From Streptococcus mitis (GTDB lineage: Bacteria; Bacillota; Bacilli; Lactobacillales; Streptococcaceae): a stretch of DNA of 64,000 bases. The notes beneath the pieces were generated by a model. That model was given only the letters and a program-made list of their open reading frames with translations. It had not been told where the DNA came from and did no database searches. The translations under genes and the position numbers were made by a program. Location of the stretch: NCBI RefSeq assembly GCF_016658865.1, contig NZ_CP067992.1, positions 267,001-331,000 of the forward strand, written 5' to 3'. Below are positions 1-10,244 of this stretch, piece by piece (position 1 is the first letter of the stretch; every line of letters begins with the position of its first letter).

Positions 1-747
1 GTTGACGATAAACTGTTGGAGAATCATCATGAAACCACCGACAACCCAGTAAAGAGTAACACTAGCTGGTGAGAAAAGGGAGAAGACGACGATCATGAGT
101 GGGCTCATGTAAATCATTTTCTTGATTTGTTCTCTTTGCATTTCATCTTCTACTCCGTGAAGTGAAAGGAGCGATTGAAGATAGTAAAGAATACCAGCAC
201 AGGCAACCAAAATCATACTTGGAGAACCTAGAGGAATTCCTAGGTAGCTTGCTTGAGCAACACCTTCAGTATGTTGGGCAGCAAAGTAGATAGCAGAGAA
301 GAAAGGCATTTGAAGGAGGATAGGGAAACATCCTACACCACCAAACATGCTGATGCCGTGCTCTTTTTGAGCTGCAAAGAGAGCTTGTTGGGCTTCGAGT
401 TTTTCTTCTTGAGTAGTTGCTTCTTTGAGACGCGTTTGGTGTGGCTCAAGGACGTGCTTGAGGGCGTTCATCTTTTCAGAGTGAAGCGTTGCCTTCCATG
501 ATTGGTAGATACCAAGTGGCAAGATAATCAAGCGCACGATAATGGTTACGATGATGATACCAACCCCAAAACCAAGTCCCTTGTCATTGGCGAAGTACTT
601 GATAGCTTCAGCCATAGGCGCTCCGATAGTATTCCAAATAAATCCTGTTGGCTGTCCTGTGGCTTTATCGACATTGACACAGCCAGTTAAGACTAGCAAC
701 ATAGCCACTCCCATAGCTGAGAGTGCAAAACGTTTAATAGATTTCAC
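1..747 (-). CDS. yidC: Membrane insertase YidC/Oxa1, lipoprotein type (3' end cut by window)
   Basis: YidC inserts proteins into the cytoplasmic membrane with or without SecYEG. The minus strand is open for 249 codons and continues past the window start, so the C-terminus is missing. A GTG start at 747 is preceded by AAGAAGGA at a good distance. The N-terminus is a lipoprotein signal with lipobox LTGC and Cys23, as in Gram-positive YidC, followed by hydrophobic segments and the basic amphipathic region between TM1 and TM2 (SWKATLHSEKM, then a long charged hairpin). The preceding gene on this strand is acyP, 77 bp upstream. Streptococci normally have two YidC paralogues; which one this is I cannot tell. 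Confidence 0.9.
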   Translation of the reverse strand, partial: MKSIKRFALSAMGVAMLLVLTGCVNVDKATGQPTGFIWNTIGAPMAEAIKYFANDKGLGFGVGIIIVTIIVRLIILPLGIYQSWKATLHSEKMNALKHVLEPHQTRLKEATTQEEKLEAQQALFAAQKEHGISMFGGVGCFPILLQMPFFSAIYFAAQHTEGVAQASYLGIPLGSPSMILVACAGILYYLQSLLSLHGVEDEMQREQIKKMIYMSPLMIVVFSLFSPASVTLYWVVGGFMMILQQFIVN

Positions 748-769
748 TGTTTTTATTCCTTCTTTAAAA

Positions 770-775
770 ATTATA
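770..775 (-). promoter_or_regulatory. -10 box of a candidate yidC promoter
   Basis: TATAAT on the minus strand lies 23 bases upstream of the GTG start of yidC, with no convincing -35 box or TG extension. It would let yidC be transcribed separately from acyP. Pattern match only. Confidence 0.4.
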
Positions 776-824
776 CCTTTCTATTCTACTGTTTTTTTAC
801 AAAATATACAATAGTTCTAGAGAC

Positions 825-1103
825 CTAATTTGCGATTTTAAAGTCAGGGTAGGGAGGAAAGTTGCTTAGTTTGACATCTAAGTAGCTGACTTTTGAAAAA
901 GGTGTGGGTCCTTTGCGGATTTCTTGGATAAATTTTGCCATGATAGCAGATGAGTCTGCTTGGGCTAAGATTTCCACTGTGCCATCGTCGTTATTCCATA
1001 CCCGACCTGTGATGCCACCAATTTCAAGCGCCAAGCTGTAAACACCCCAACGAAAGCCGACTCCCTGTACCCTACCTTGGGCAATCATTCTAACCTTTTG
1101 CAT
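825..1103 (-). CDS. acyP: Acylphosphatase
   Basis: Small enzyme that hydrolyses carboxyl-phosphate bonds of acylphosphates in the cytoplasm. The 92-residue length is normal for the family. Both active-site elements are visible: the phosphate-binding loop GRVQGVGFR with the catalytic Arg18, and VWNNDDG with the catalytic Asn37 in its G-x-V-x-N-x-x-D-G setting. The start is supported by AAAGGGG 8 bases upstream. It is transcribed divergently from the rRNA methylase gene, their start codons being only 33 bp apart, and probably shares overlapping promoter sequence with it; yidC follows on the same strand. Confidence 0.93.
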   Translation of the reverse strand: MQKVRMIAQGRVQGVGFRWGVYSLALEIGGITGRVWNNDDGTVEILAQADSSAIMAKFIQEIRKGPTPFSKVSYLDVKLSNFPPYPDFKIAN

Positions 1104-1121
1104 ACCAAACCCCTTTGATTG

Positions 1122-1130
1122 TGTTATAAT
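1122..1130 (+). promoter_or_regulatory. Extended -10 promoter giving a leaderless mRNA
   Basis: TGTTATAAT (TGn plus a perfect TATAAT) is followed by exactly six bases and then the ATG at 1137. Transcription starting about 7 bases after the -10 box would begin at the start codon. The complementary strand of the same AT stretch reads TATTAT and could be the -10 of divergent acyP. Confidence 0.65.
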
Positions 1131-1136
1131 ATTTCT

Positions 1137-1877
1137 ATGACTATTATAACCTCAAAAGCCAATTCTGTGGTAAAAAATGCCAAGAAATTACACCAAAAAA
1201 AATACCGCAAGTCTGCCTATTTGATTGAAGGCTGGCACTTGTTTGAAGAAGCTGTCCAAGCTGGAGTGACGATTGAGAAAATCTTTGCCTTAGAAAATTA
1301 CCGAGATCAGTTAGCCTCGTTTCCGCAAACTGTCTGGGTTTCAGAGGATATTTTGCTAGATTTGGCGGATTCTCAGACTCCACAGGGCATTGTTGCCGTG
1401 GTTCAAAAAGAAGAAGTAGGGCAAGCTGACTTTAGTCAGGGTAAGTTCTTGTTTTTGGAAGATGTGCAAGATCCTGGTAATGTAGGAACCATTATTCGGA
1501 CTGCGGATGCAGCAGGTTTTACTGGAGTGATTGTTTCAGATAAGTCGGCAGATATCTACAGTCTCAAGACCCTACGTTCTATGCAAGGCAGTCATTTTCA
1601 TCTGCCTATTTACCAGATGTCGAGTCAAGCACTTCTTAAGGAAACCAAAGAGGCAGCTATCCCAGTGCTAGCAACAACCTTATCTAAAGTTTCTGTTGAT
1701 TACAGAGAACTGCCTCCTATAGAAAATTTTGTACTAGTCATGGGAAATGAGGGGCAAGGAATTAGTTCCCTTATGGCTGAAAGTGCAGACCAGTTGGTCC
1801 ACATTAGTATGAAGGGGCAGGCGGAGAGTCTCAATGTTGCCGTTGCAGCTGGTATTTTAATTTTCCATTTAAGCTAA
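1137..1877 (+). CDS. TrmH/SpoU-family RNA 2'-O-ribose methyltransferase
   Basis: SPOUT-class methyltransferase that uses SAM to methylate ribose 2'-OH in rRNA or tRNA. The 246-residue protein has an N-terminal substrate-binding domain (about residues 1-100) and a C-terminal SpoU domain with the usual motifs: EDVQDPGNVGTIIRTADA (motif 1), VMGNEGQGIS (motif 2) and ISMKGQAESLNVAVAAGI (motif 3), which build the trefoil knot. I take the ATG at 1137 rather than an upstream in-frame start because the promoter -10 box ends only six bases before it, and upstream codons would lie inside the promoter. The exact RNA target is unknown. Confidence 0.88.
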   Translation: MTIITSKANSVVKNAKKLHQKKYRKSAYLIEGWHLFEEAVQAGVTIEKIFALENYRDQLASFPQTVWVSEDILLDLADSQTPQGIVAVVQKEEVGQADFSQGKFLFLEDVQDPGNVGTIIRTADAAGFTGVIVSDKSADIYSLKTLRSMQGSHFHLPIYQMSSQALLKETKEAAIPVLATTLSKVSVDYRELPPIENFVLVMGNEGQGISSLMAESADQLVHISMKGQAESLNVAVAAGILIFHLS

Positions 1878-1931
1878 TTTTAACTTTCTTTGTTATAATC
1901 AAGGAAAGATGTTCATAGAAAAGGAGAAAAG

Positions 1932-2615
1932 ATGAATCACACTATTATTCACGACCGCGCAGGTCTCAATCAATTTTATGCTAAGGTTTATGCCTTTGTT
2001 GGTCTGGGGATCGGACTATCCGCTTTAGTATCAGGTCTTATGTTGACCGTCTTTCAGTCTCAGTTGGTTTACTTTTTGATGCAGGGACGTCTCTGGTTGA
2101 CCATTGCAACCTTAGCAGAGCTAGCTCTGGTCTTTGTTGCCAGCAGTATGGCTTCGAAGAATAGTCCAGCGGCTCTTCCAGTATTTTTACTTTACTCAGT
2201 ATTAAACGGCTTTACCCTCAGTTTTGTGGTGGCCTTCTATACTCCAGGTACAGTTTTATCTGCCTTTGTATCAAGCGCCCTTCTCTTCTTTGTTATGGCG
2301 GCAGTCGGTATGTTCACCAAGAAAGATTTGAGTGGCCTTGGTCGGGCTATGATGGCGGCTCTTATCGGTTTGTTGATTGCTATGGTAGTCAATATTTTCT
2401 TGGCTAGCGGTTTCTTTGATTATATGATTAGCGTAGCCATGGTCTTGGTCTTCTCTGGTCTGATTGCTTGGGACAACCAAAGAATTCGCTATGCATATGA
2501 GCAATCACAAGGTCGTGTAGAGACAGGTTGGGTTGTGTCAATGGCTCTCAGTATCTATCTTGATTTTATCAATCTTTTCCTAAGTATTCTACGTATCTTC
2601 GGTCGCAATGACTAA
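1932..2615 (+). CDS. BI-1 (Bax inhibitor-1/YccA) family membrane protein
   Basis: Polytopic inner-membrane protein of 227 residues with about seven hydrophobic segments, the layout of the Bax inhibitor-1/TMBIM family; bacterial members have been linked to calcium leak or membrane-protease control. Family features include the C-terminal segment around AWDNQRIRYAYEQ and the closing YLDFINLFLSILRIFGR, which carries the conserved Asp in a hydrophobic helix. An AAGGAGAAAAG ribosome site precedes the ATG. A strong terminator follows, so this is the end of a short transcription unit. Family assignment is firm; the physiological role is not known. Confidence 0.88.
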   Translation: MNHTIIHDRAGLNQFYAKVYAFVGLGIGLSALVSGLMLTVFQSQLVYFLMQGRLWLTIATLAELALVFVASSMASKNSPAALPVFLLYSVLNGFTLSFVVAFYTPGTVLSAFVSSALLFFVMAAVGMFTKKDLSGLGRAMMAALIGLLIAMVVNIFLASGFFDYMISVAMVLVFSGLIAWDNQRIRYAYEQSQGRVETGWVVSMALSIYLDFINLFLSILRIFGRND

Positions 2616-2626
2616 AGGTCCCTAAC

Positions 2627-2656
2627 ATCAGTGTTCGAAGGAGCACTGATTTTTTT
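2627..2656 (+). terminator. Rho-independent terminator after the BI-1 gene
   Basis: A 10-bp stem (2627-2636 with 2641-2650, one G-T pair) with loop GAAG is followed by six Ts. Confidence 0.85.
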
Positions 2657-2725
2657 ATATTTGGTCTTTTCTTTTCTTGGAAATAGGTGTATAATGCTTT
2701 TAATTAATTTTTTGAGGAGTAGTTT

Positions 2726-3718
2726 ATGAAGAAAAGTTTTATTCACCAACAAGAAGAAATTTCCTTTGTCAAAAACACTTTTACCCAGTATTTAAAAGAC
2801 AAACTAGAAGTTGTCGAAGTTCAAGGTCCTATCTTGAGTAGGGTCGGTGACGGGATGCAGGACAACTTATCAGGTGTGGAGAATGCCGTATCGGTCAAGG
2901 TTCTCCAAATCCCTGATGCTACTTATGAAGTGGTGCACTCCCTTGCCAAATGGAAACGCCACACTTTGGCTCGTTTTGGTTTCGGTGAAGGTGAAGGTCT
3001 TTTCGTCCACATGAAGGCCCTTCGTCCAGACGAAGATTCGCTTGATGCGACCCACTCTGTTTATGTTGACCAGTGGGACTGGGAGAAGGTTATCCCAAAT
3101 GGACAACGTAACATTGCCTACCTAAAAGAAACAGTTGAGAAGATTTATAAGGCTATTCGCCTGACTGAGCTAGCTGTTGAAGCCCGCTATGATATTGAGT
3201 CTGTCTTGCCAAAACAAATCACTTTTATCCACACAGAAGAGTTGGTAGAACGCTACCCAGACTTGACACCAAAAGAGCGTGAAAATGCTATTTGTAAAGA
3301 ATTTGGAGCAGTCTTCTTGATCGGTATCGGTGGGGAATTACCAGACGGTAAACCGCACGATGGACGTGCACCAGACTACGATGACTGGACAAGTGAGTCT
3401 GAAAATGGCTACAAGGGTCTAAATGGTGATATTCTTGTCTGGAATGAGTCTTTAGGTGGAGCCTTTGAGCTATCTTCTATGGGAATCCGTGTGGATGAAG
3501 AAACTCTTCGCCGTCAGGTTGCCATCACAGGTGATGAAGACCGCTTGGAATTGGAATGGCACAAGTCCTTGTTGAATGGCCTATTCCCATTGACAATCGG
3601 TGGAGGAATTGGACAATCTCGGATGGCCATGTTCCTACTTCGCAAGAAACACATCGGAGAAGTGCAAACAAGTGTTTGGCCTCAAGAAGTCCGCGATACT
3701 TACGAAAATATTTTGTAG
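2726..3718 (+). CDS. asnA: Aspartate-ammonia ligase (asparagine synthetase A)
   Basis: AsnA makes asparagine from aspartate, ammonia and ATP (AMP-forming) in the cytoplasm. The 330-residue length is typical. It has the class II aminoacyl-tRNA-synthetase-like fold, with family blocks [10 protein letters not shown] near the N-terminus, [21 protein letters not shown] in the middle, and the motif 3-like C-terminal [16 protein letters not shown] supplying the ATP-binding Arg. The GAGGAG ribosome site lies 8 bases before the ATG, and a TATAAT box sits at 2690. The gene is bracketed by two terminators and looks monocistronic. Confidence 0.95.
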   Translation: MKKSFIHQQEEISFVKNTFTQYLKDKLEVVEVQGPILSRVGDGMQDNLSGVENAVSVKVLQIPDATYEVVHSLAKWKRHTLARFGFGEGEGLFVHMKALRPDEDSLDATHSVYVDQWDWEKVIPNGQRNIAYLKETVEKIYKAIRLTELAVEARYDIESVLPKQITFIHTEELVERYPDLTPKERENAICKEFGAVFLIGIGGELPDGKPHDGRAPDYDDWTSESENGYKGLNGDILVWNESLGGAFELSSMGIRVDEETLRRQVAITGDEDRLELEWHKSLLNGLFPLTIGGGIGQSRMAMFLLRKKHIGEVQTSVWPQEVRDTYENIL

Positions 3719-3721
3719 AGA

Positions 3722-3750
3722 ATCGAACCGCAAGGTTCGGTTTTCTTTCT
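3722..3750 (+). terminator. Terminator after asnA
   Basis: An 8-bp stem (3722-3729 with 3734-3741) closed by a GCAA tetraloop is followed by a T-rich tail. Confidence 0.82.
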
Positions 3751-3766
3751 CTTTTCGCTCATAATT

Positions 3767-3775
3767 TGGTATAAT
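3767..3775 (+). promoter_or_regulatory. Extended -10 promoter of rsmD, near-leaderless
   Basis: TGGTATAAT ends seven bases before the rsmD ATG at 3783, so the transcript would start at or within a base or two of the start codon. There is no Shine-Dalgarno sequence in the gap. Confidence 0.65.
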
Positions 3776-3782
3776 AAACGGT

Positions 3783-4322
3783 ATGAAAATCGTATCAGGA
3801 ATCTATGGGGGACGTCCCCTCAAGACACTAGAAGGAAAGACGACAAGACCTACTTCGGATAAGGTTAGGGGAGCCATTTTTAACATGATTGGTCCCTACT
3901 TTGAAGGGGGACGAGTCTTGGATCTGTATGCAGGTAGTGGTGGTTTATCTATCGAGGCAGTATCGCGTGGCATGTCCAGCGCTGTTTTGGTGGAGCGAGA
4001 CCGTAAGGCTCAGGCTATCGTGGCTGAAAATATTCAGATGACCAAGGAAGTTGGGAAATTTCAACTTCTCAAAATGGATGCAGAAAGGGCATTGGAACAG
4101 GTATCTGGGGAATTTGACCTCATTTTCTTAGACCCTCCTTATGCCAAGGAACAAATCGTAGCAGATATTGAAAAAATGGCTGAGAGAGACCTTTTTTCTG
4201 AAGATGTCATGGTCGTGTGTGAGACGGATAAGGCCGTTGAACTTCCAGAAGAAATTGCCTGCTTGGGCATCTGGAAGGAAAAGATTTATGGAATTAGTAA
4301 GGTGACAGTCTATGTCAGGTAA
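3783..4322 (+). CDS. rsmD: 16S rRNA (guanine(966)-N2)-methyltransferase
   Basis: RsmD methylates G966 of 16S rRNA during small-subunit assembly using SAM. The protein has 179 residues with a Rossmann methyltransferase fold: motif [15 protein letters not shown] binds SAM and motif IV FLDPPY is the catalytic signature of N2-guanine/N6-adenine methylases. The N-terminus [11 protein letters not shown]...[13 protein letters not shown] is characteristic of RsmD. The gene overlaps coaD by 11 bases, a coupling seen across Firmicutes, and starts the rsmD-coaD-sepM operon. Confidence 0.94.
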   Translation: MKIVSGIYGGRPLKTLEGKTTRPTSDKVRGAIFNMIGPYFEGGRVLDLYAGSGGLSIEAVSRGMSSAVLVERDRKAQAIVAENIQMTKEVGKFQLLKMDAERALEQVSGEFDLIFLDPPYAKEQIVADIEKMAERDLFSEDVMVVCETDKAVELPEEIACLGIWKEKIYGISKVTVYVR

Positions 4323-4800
4323 GATTGGCTTATTCACAGGCTCATTTGATCCGATGACAAATGGGCATCTGGATATCATTGAACGGGCGAGCAGACTTTT
4401 TGAGAAGCTCTATGTCGGAATTTTTTTCAATCCCCACAAACAGGGATTTCTCCCTCTTGAAAATCGTAAACGGGGGTTAGAAGATGCTTTGAAACATTTG
4501 GGAAATGTTGAAGTCGTGTTTTCACATGATGAATTGGTGGTTGACGTTGCAAAAAGACTGGGGGCTACTTTCCTAGTGCGAGGCTTGAGAAATGCTTCGG
4601 ATTTGCAATACGAAGCCAGTTTTGATTACTACAATCATCAGCTGTCTCCTGATATAGAGACCATTTATTTACATAGCCGACCTGAACATCTCTATATCAG
4701 TTCATCAGGTGTTAGAGAGCTTTTGAAGTTTGGTCAGGATATTGCTTGCTATGTTCCCGAGAGTATTTTGGAGGAAATAAAAAATGAAAAAAAAGATTAG
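4312..4800 (+). CDS. coaD: Phosphopantetheine adenylyltransferase
   Basis: CoaD transfers AMP from ATP to 4'-phosphopantetheine, the penultimate step of coenzyme A synthesis. The protein has 162 residues and the nucleotidyltransferase signature [16 protein letters not shown] (a T-x-G-H variant of HxGH), plus the C-terminal [14 protein letters not shown] that contacts ATP. Translation is likely coupled to rsmD through the 11-base overlap. Its own stop overlaps the start of sepM by 17 bases. Confidence 0.95.
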   Translation: MSGKIGLFTGSFDPMTNGHLDIIERASRLFEKLYVGIFFNPHKQGFLPLENRKRGLEDALKHLGNVEVVFSHDELVVDVAKRLGATFLVRGLRNASDLQYEASFDYYNHQLSPDIETIYLHSRPEHLYISSSGVRELLKFGQDIACYVPESILEEIKNEKKD

Positions 4801-5821
4801 ATGGCCCTTATATGTCATTGCGGCCTTGATTGTGACTTTCTTGGCATTTGTAGTGCCCTTGCCCTATTATATAGAGGTTCCAGGTGGTTCGGAAGATATT
4901 CGCCAAGTCCTTAAAGTCAATGATACAGAAGATAAGGAAGCTGGGGCTTATCAATTCGTTACGGTTGGTGTTCAGCACGCTACTTTAGCCCATATGATTT
5001 ATGCGTGGTTGACGCCTTTTACAGATATTCGTAGTGCCCAAGAGACTACAGGTGGCTCTTCTGATGTTGAATTTATGCGGATCAATCAATTCTACATGCA
5101 AACATCGCAAAATATGGCCAAGTATCAAGGGCTAAAAACAGCTGGTAAGGATATTGAACTAAAATATCTTGGGGTTTATGTTTTGACTGTGACGGATAAT
5201 TCGACCTTTAAAGGGATTCTTAACATCTCTGATACGGTCACAGCAGTCAATGATCAGACCTTTGATAGTTCCAAAGATTTGATTGATTATGTCAATTCTC
5301 AAAAACTAGGGGACTCCGTCAAGGTCACCTATGAAGAGGATGGGCAAACCAAGTCTGCAGAAGGTAAGATTATCACCTTGGAAAATGGCAAAAATGGAAT
5401 TGGAATCGGCTTGATTGACCGTACAGAAGTGACCAGTGATGTCCCAATTCGCTTTTCAACAGCCGGTATCGGGGGTCCAAGTGCAGGACTCATGTTTAGT
5501 CTGGCCATCTATACTCAAATAGCTGACCCAGGTCTTCGTAATGGCCGTATTGTTGCCGGTACAGGAACCATTGACCGCGATGGTAATGTGGGGGATATTG
5601 GAGGCATTGATAAGAAAGTTGTAGCTTCGGCTAGAGAAGGTGCCGCTATTTTCTTTGCCCCTGATAATCCTGTTAGCGAAGAAGAACAAAAAGCGCATCC
5701 AGATGCGAAAAACAACTACCAAACAGCCCTAGAAGCAGCTAGAACAATCAAGACAGATATGAAAATCGTGCCTGTTAAAACCCTACAAGATGCGATTGAT
5801 TACTTGAAAAACAATCCCTAG
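4784..5821 (+). CDS. sepM: Membrane-anchored PDZ/Lon-like serine protease (SepM family)
   Basis: SepM-type proteases sit on the outer face of the membrane; the S. mutans protein trims the competence-stimulating peptide. Visible here are a single N-terminal anchor (residues about 8-28), a PDZ domain (about 125-205) and a Lon-type catalytic domain. The catalytic Ser233 lies in GGPSAG and the catalytic Lys in GGIDKK (Lys277 or 278). The 345-residue length fits. It is the last gene of the rsmD-coaD operon. That it processes a pheromone in this strain is inference; no comC is in the window. Confidence 0.9.
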   Translation: MKKKIRWPLYVIAALIVTFLAFVVPLPYYIEVPGGSEDIRQVLKVNDTEDKEAGAYQFVTVGVQHATLAHMIYAWLTPFTDIRSAQETTGGSSDVEFMRINQFYMQTSQNMAKYQGLKTAGKDIELKYLGVYVLTVTDNSTFKGILNISDTVTAVNDQTFDSSKDLIDYVNSQKLGDSVKVTYEEDGQTKSAEGKIITLENGKNGIGIGLIDRTEVTSDVPIRFSTAGIGGPSAGLMFSLAIYTQIADPGLRNGRIVAGTGTIDRDGNVGDIGGIDKKVVASAREGAAIFFAPDNPVSEEEQKAHPDAKNNYQTALEAARTIKTDMKIVPVKTLQDAIDYLKNNP

Positions 5822-5862
5822 TTTTAAGTTAAGTTTCCAAACTAGCGCACAAACAGAGAAGA

Positions 5863-5871
5863 TGGTATAAT
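5863..5871 (+). promoter_or_regulatory. Extended -10 promoter giving a leaderless mRNA (DUF1146 gene)
   Basis: TGGTATAAT is followed by exactly six bases and the ATG at 5878, the same geometry as at 1122-1137. No ribosome site is present upstream of the ATG. Confidence 0.68.
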
Positions 5872-5877
5872 AGTCAA

Positions 5878-6108
5878 ATGGTTCAATTATTATTCACTCT
5901 AAGCAGTCACATGCTCTTTATTTATGTGAGTTTTTACCTTTTAAAGGATCTTGTTAGATGGGAAAAGGTTTTAAAAGTGACAGCTGAGAATACAAGAAAA
6001 GTTCGTTTATTGATAGCTCTTTTCAGCATTGTAATGGGCTACATCATGAGTTCTTTCTTTATCAGCCTGTATCAGTTGTGGCAAGAAGCGCTTAGAGGAT
6101 TATTATAA
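5878..6108 (+). CDS. DUF1146 (YwzB) family small membrane protein
   Basis: A 76-residue protein with two hydrophobic helices (about 5-24 and 43-66) separated by a basic loop containing [10 protein letters not shown] and the ENTRKVRLL block, the pattern of the DUF1146/YwzB family found upstream of murA in many Firmicutes. Function unknown. Its conserved position directly before murA suggests a cell-envelope role, but that is only context. The start is set by the leaderless promoter. Confidence 0.85.
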   Translation: MVQLLFTLSSHMLFIYVSFYLLKDLVRWEKVLKVTAENTRKVRLLIALFSIVMGYIMSSFFISLYQLWQEALRGLL

Positions 6109-6131
6109 AATCAAGAGTAAAGGAAATAAGT

Positions 6132-7401
6132 ATGGAAAAAATTGTGGTTCAAGGTGGCGATAATCGTCTGGTAGGAAGTGTTACGATAGAAGGAGCAAAG
6201 AATGCAGTCTTGCCCTTGTTGGCAGCGACTATTCTAGCAAGTGAAGGAAAGACCGTCTTGCAGAATGTTCCTATCTTGTCAGATGTTTTCACTATGAATC
6301 AGGTGGTTCGTGGTTTGAATGCCAAGGTGGATTTTAATGAAGAAGCTCATCTTGTTGAGGTGGACGCGACTGGCGATATCACTGAGGAAGCTCCTTACAA
6401 GTATGTCAGCAAGATGCGTGCATCTATCGTTGTCTTGGGACCAATTCTTGCTCGTGTAGGTCATGCCAAGGTATCCATGCCAGGTGGTTGTACGATTGGT
6501 AGCCGTCCTATTGATCTTCATTTGAAAGGTCTGGAAGCCATGGGAGCTAAGATTAGTCAGACAGCTGGTTACATCGAAGCCAAGGCTGATCGCTTGCATG
6601 GCGCTCATATCTACATGGACTTCCCAAGTGTTGGTGCTACGCAGAACTTGATGATGGCAGCGACTCTAGCTGATGGGGTAACAGTGATTGAAAATGCTGC
6701 GCGTGAGCCTGAGATTGTTGACCTAGCTATTCTCCTCAATGAAATGGGAGCTAAGGTCAAAGGTGCTGGTACAGAGACCATTACCATTACCGGTGTTGAC
6801 AAACTTCATGGTACGACTCACAATGTAGTCCAAGACCGTATCGAAGCAGGAACCTTTATGGTAGCTGCTGCCATGACTGGTGGTGATGTCTTGATTAAAG
6901 ACGCTGTTTGGGAGCACAACCGTCCCTTGATTGCCAAATTGCTTGAAATGGGAGTGGAAGTGACGGAGGAAACTGAAGGAATTCGAGTTCGTTCTCAACT
7001 AGAAAATCTAAAAGCTGTTCATGTGAAAACCTTGCCCCACCCAGGATTTCCAACAGATATGCAGGCTCAATTTACAGCCTTGATGACCGTCGCAAAAGGG
7101 GAATCAACTATGGTGGAGACAGTTTTCGAAAATCGTTTCCAACATCTAGAAGAAATGCGTCGCATGGGCTTGCATTCTGAGATTATCCGTGATACGGCTC
7201 GTATTGTTGGTGGACAACCTTTGCAGGGAGCAGAAGTTCTTTCTACTGACCTTCGTGCTAGCGCAGCCTTGATTTTGACAGGTTTGGTAGCACAAGGAGA
7301 AACTGTAGTTGGTAAATTGGTTCACTTGGATAGAGGTTACTACCGTTTCCATGAGAAGTTGGCGCAGCTAGGTGCTAAGATTCAGCGGATTGAGGCAAGT
7401 G

Positions 7402-7415
<14 letters not shown>
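6132..7415 (+). CDS. murA: UDP-N-acetylglucosamine 1-carboxyvinyltransferase
   Basis: MurA performs the first committed step of peptidoglycan synthesis, adding enolpyruvate from PEP to UDP-GlcNAc; it is the fosfomycin target. The 427-residue protein has the EPT fold. The conserved Lys-Asn pair is in GAKNA (residues 21-25), and the catalytic, fosfomycin-reactive Cys is present as Cys120 in [24 protein letters not shown] precedes the ATG. Streptococci carry two MurA paralogues; the position next to epuA-endA matches one of the two pneumococcal copies. Confidence 0.95.
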
Positions 7416-8459
<1,044 letters not shown>

Positions 8460-8470
8460 AAGATTACATA

Positions 8471-8510
8471 AACTCCTATGTCACTTGTAGATGTAGGAGT
8501 TCTTCTTTTA
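8471..8510 (+). terminator. Terminator after endA
   Basis: An 8-bp inverted repeat (8471-8478 with 8494-8501) with a 15-base loop runs into a TCTTCTTTTA tract. The loop is longer than usual. Confidence 0.65.
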
Positions 8511-8573
8511 CTAGTTTCAGCAGGGCTAGAATAGGCACTAAGAAAAAAATAATATGTACTGGACTATATTTTG

Positions 8574-8582
8574 TGATATAAT
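8574..8582 (+). promoter_or_regulatory. Extended -10 promoter of the CNNM gene
   Basis: TGATATAAT lies 32 bases upstream of the start codon. Here an AGGAGAAG ribosome site is present, so this transcript is not leaderless. Confidence 0.6.
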
Positions 8583-8614
8583 AAAGGATAAGATACTATT
8601 TTAGGAGAAGAACT

Positions 8615-9946
8615 ATGGAAGACCCAAGTAGTCAGAATTTGTTGCTACAATTTGTTTTGTTGTTTATCTTGACAGTGTTAAATGCTTTTTTCTCAGCCAC
8701 AGAAATGGCCATGGTTTCACTTAACCGTGCGCGGGTGGAACAAAAGGCAGAAGAAGGAGATAAACGCTATATTCGTCTGCTGAAGGTGCTAGAAAATCCT
8801 AACCACTTTTTATCAACCATTCAAGTAGGGATTACCCTGATTACGATCTTATCAGGGGCGAGTTTGGCAGAAACTCTGGGACGAGAAATTGCATCTTGGC
8901 TTGGAAATGGCGAAACAGCTTATGCCGTTGCAAGTTTTCTATCTTTAGCATTTTTGACTTATATTTCCATCGTTTTTGGGGAATTGTATCCTAAGAGAAT
9001 CGCTCTTAATCTAAAGGATGCTTTGGCGATTCGTACAGCGCCAGTTATCATTGGGCTGGGGAAACTAGTTAGTCCCTTTGTTTGGCTCTTGTCTGCATCT
9101 ACCAATCTCTTGAGTCGCTTGACTCCTATGACCTTTGACGATGCTGATGAAAAAATGACCCGTGATGAAATTGAATACATGTTGACCAATAGTGAAGAAA
9201 CACTAGATGCTGACGAAATTGAAATGTTACAAGGAATTTTTTCACTGGACGAATTAATGGCCAGAGAAGTCATGGTTCCTCGAACGGATGCCTTTATGGT
9301 CGATATTCAGGATAATAGTCAAACCATCATCCAAAGTATTTTAAAACAAAATTATTCTCGTATCCCTGTCTATGATGGAGACAAGGATAACGTGATTGGG
9401 ATTATTCACACCAAGAGTCTCCTTAAGGCGGGCTTTGTGGACGGTTTTGACAATATTGTTTGGAAGAAAATCTTACAAGATCCACTTTTTGTTCCTGAAA
9501 CTATTTTTGTGGATGACTTGTTAAAAGAACTGCGCAATACCCAAAGACAAATGGCAATCTTGCTAGATGAATACGGTGGGATGGCTGGTTTGGTGACACT
9601 TGAAGACCTCTTAGAGGAAATCGTTGGCGAAATCGATGACGAAACAGATAAGGCTGAAATCGAAGTTCATAAAATTGGAGAAGATACTTATATTGTTCAA
9701 GGTGCCATGAATCTCAATGATTTTAATGACTACTTTGATGTTGAACTGGAAAGTGATGACGTTGATACCATCGCTGGTTACTATTTGACAGGAGTTGGGA
9801 CCATTCCAACGACTGAGAAACTCAGTTATGAATTAGTCAGCCAAAACAAACAGCTTATCCTAACCAATGATAAGGTGAAAAATGGACGTGTTACCAAGGT
9901 AAAAGTCCAAATTACCGAAGTTGAAATAGAAGAAGAAACAGAGTAA
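8615..9946 (+). CDS. CNNM/CBS-pair membrane protein (HlyC/CorC family)
   Basis: A 443-residue protein with the three-part layout of the CNNM (DUF21) transporter family: an N-terminal transmembrane domain of about four helices (residues 1-190), a pair of CBS domains (about 205-330, with PVYDGDKDNVIGI), and a C-terminal CorC_HlyC domain (about 350-440). Family members are implicated in magnesium or cobalt efflux; the name haemolysin is historical. The LLDEYGGMAGLVTLEDLLEEIVGEI block is diagnostic. Monocistronic, between promoter and terminator. The transported ion cannot be read from the sequence. Confidence 0.9.
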   Translation: MEDPSSQNLLLQFVLLFILTVLNAFFSATEMAMVSLNRARVEQKAEEGDKRYIRLLKVLENPNHFLSTIQVGITLITILSGASLAETLGREIASWLGNGETAYAVASFLSLAFLTYISIVFGELYPKRIALNLKDALAIRTAPVIIGLGKLVSPFVWLLSASTNLLSRLTPMTFDDADEKMTRDEIEYMLTNSEETLDADEIEMLQGIFSLDELMAREVMVPRTDAFMVDIQDNSQTIIQSILKQNYSRIPVYDGDKDNVIGIIHTKSLLKAGFVDGFDNIVWKKILQDPLFVPETIFVDDLLKELRNTQRQMAILLDEYGGMAGLVTLEDLLEEIVGEIDDETDKAEIEVHKIGEDTYIVQGAMNLNDFNDYFDVELESDDVDTIAGYYLTGVGTIPTTEKLSYELVSQNKQLILTNDKVKNGRVTKVKVQITEVEIEEETE

Positions 9947-9952
9947 ACTAGA

Positions 9953-9984
9953 GGCTTTTGTCACCAGGTGTGACGAAGCTTTTT
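9953..9984 (+). terminator. Terminator after the CNNM gene
   Basis: Interrupted stem GGCTTTTGTCAC / GTGACGAAGCT around a 5-base loop (9965-9969), followed by TTTT. Confidence 0.7.
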
Positions 9985-9995
9985 CAGTTGATTTC

Positions 9996-10099
9996 ATACT
10001 CTTCGAAAATCTCTTCAAACCGCGTCAACGTCGCCTTGCCGTACGCAAGTACAGCCTGCGGCTAGTTTCCTAGTTTGCTCTTTGATTTTCATTGAGTAT
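9996..10099 (-). repeat. BOX element (boxA and boxC modules, little or no boxB)
   Basis: The ends match the pneumococcal BOX repeat: on the minus strand it starts ATACTCAATGAAAATCAAAG (boxA) and ends with the boxC part AAGAGATTTTCGAAGAGTAT. The middle is short, so the boxB subunit is missing or reduced to a few bases. BOX elements are non-coding repeats of the Mitis group. Confidence 0.85.
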
Positions 10100-10183
10100 C
10101 AAAAGATTGTCTCCTAAAAAGAAGTTTGCCCCAAATTCACCCCAAAAGTTTTTGTAAGTTATATGTATTTATCCGAAGAAAAT

Positions 10184-10209
10184 AAAAAAAGCCCTTTAAA
10201 CTGGGCTTT
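10184..10209 (-). terminator. Terminator of tRNA-Cys
   Basis: A 7-bp stem (AAAGCCC/GGGCTTT, 10188-10194 with 10203-10209). Read on the minus strand it ends in seven Ts, directly downstream of the tRNA gene. Confidence 0.8.
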
Positions 10210-10244
10210 CTGTTTAAATGAAACTTGAAAAATCAAGTTATAGA

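Noticed and set aside
253..814. Plus-strand frames over yidC
   Set aside because: They are shadows of the minus-strand insertase gene, whose hydrophobic pattern, lipobox and ribosome site are convincing.
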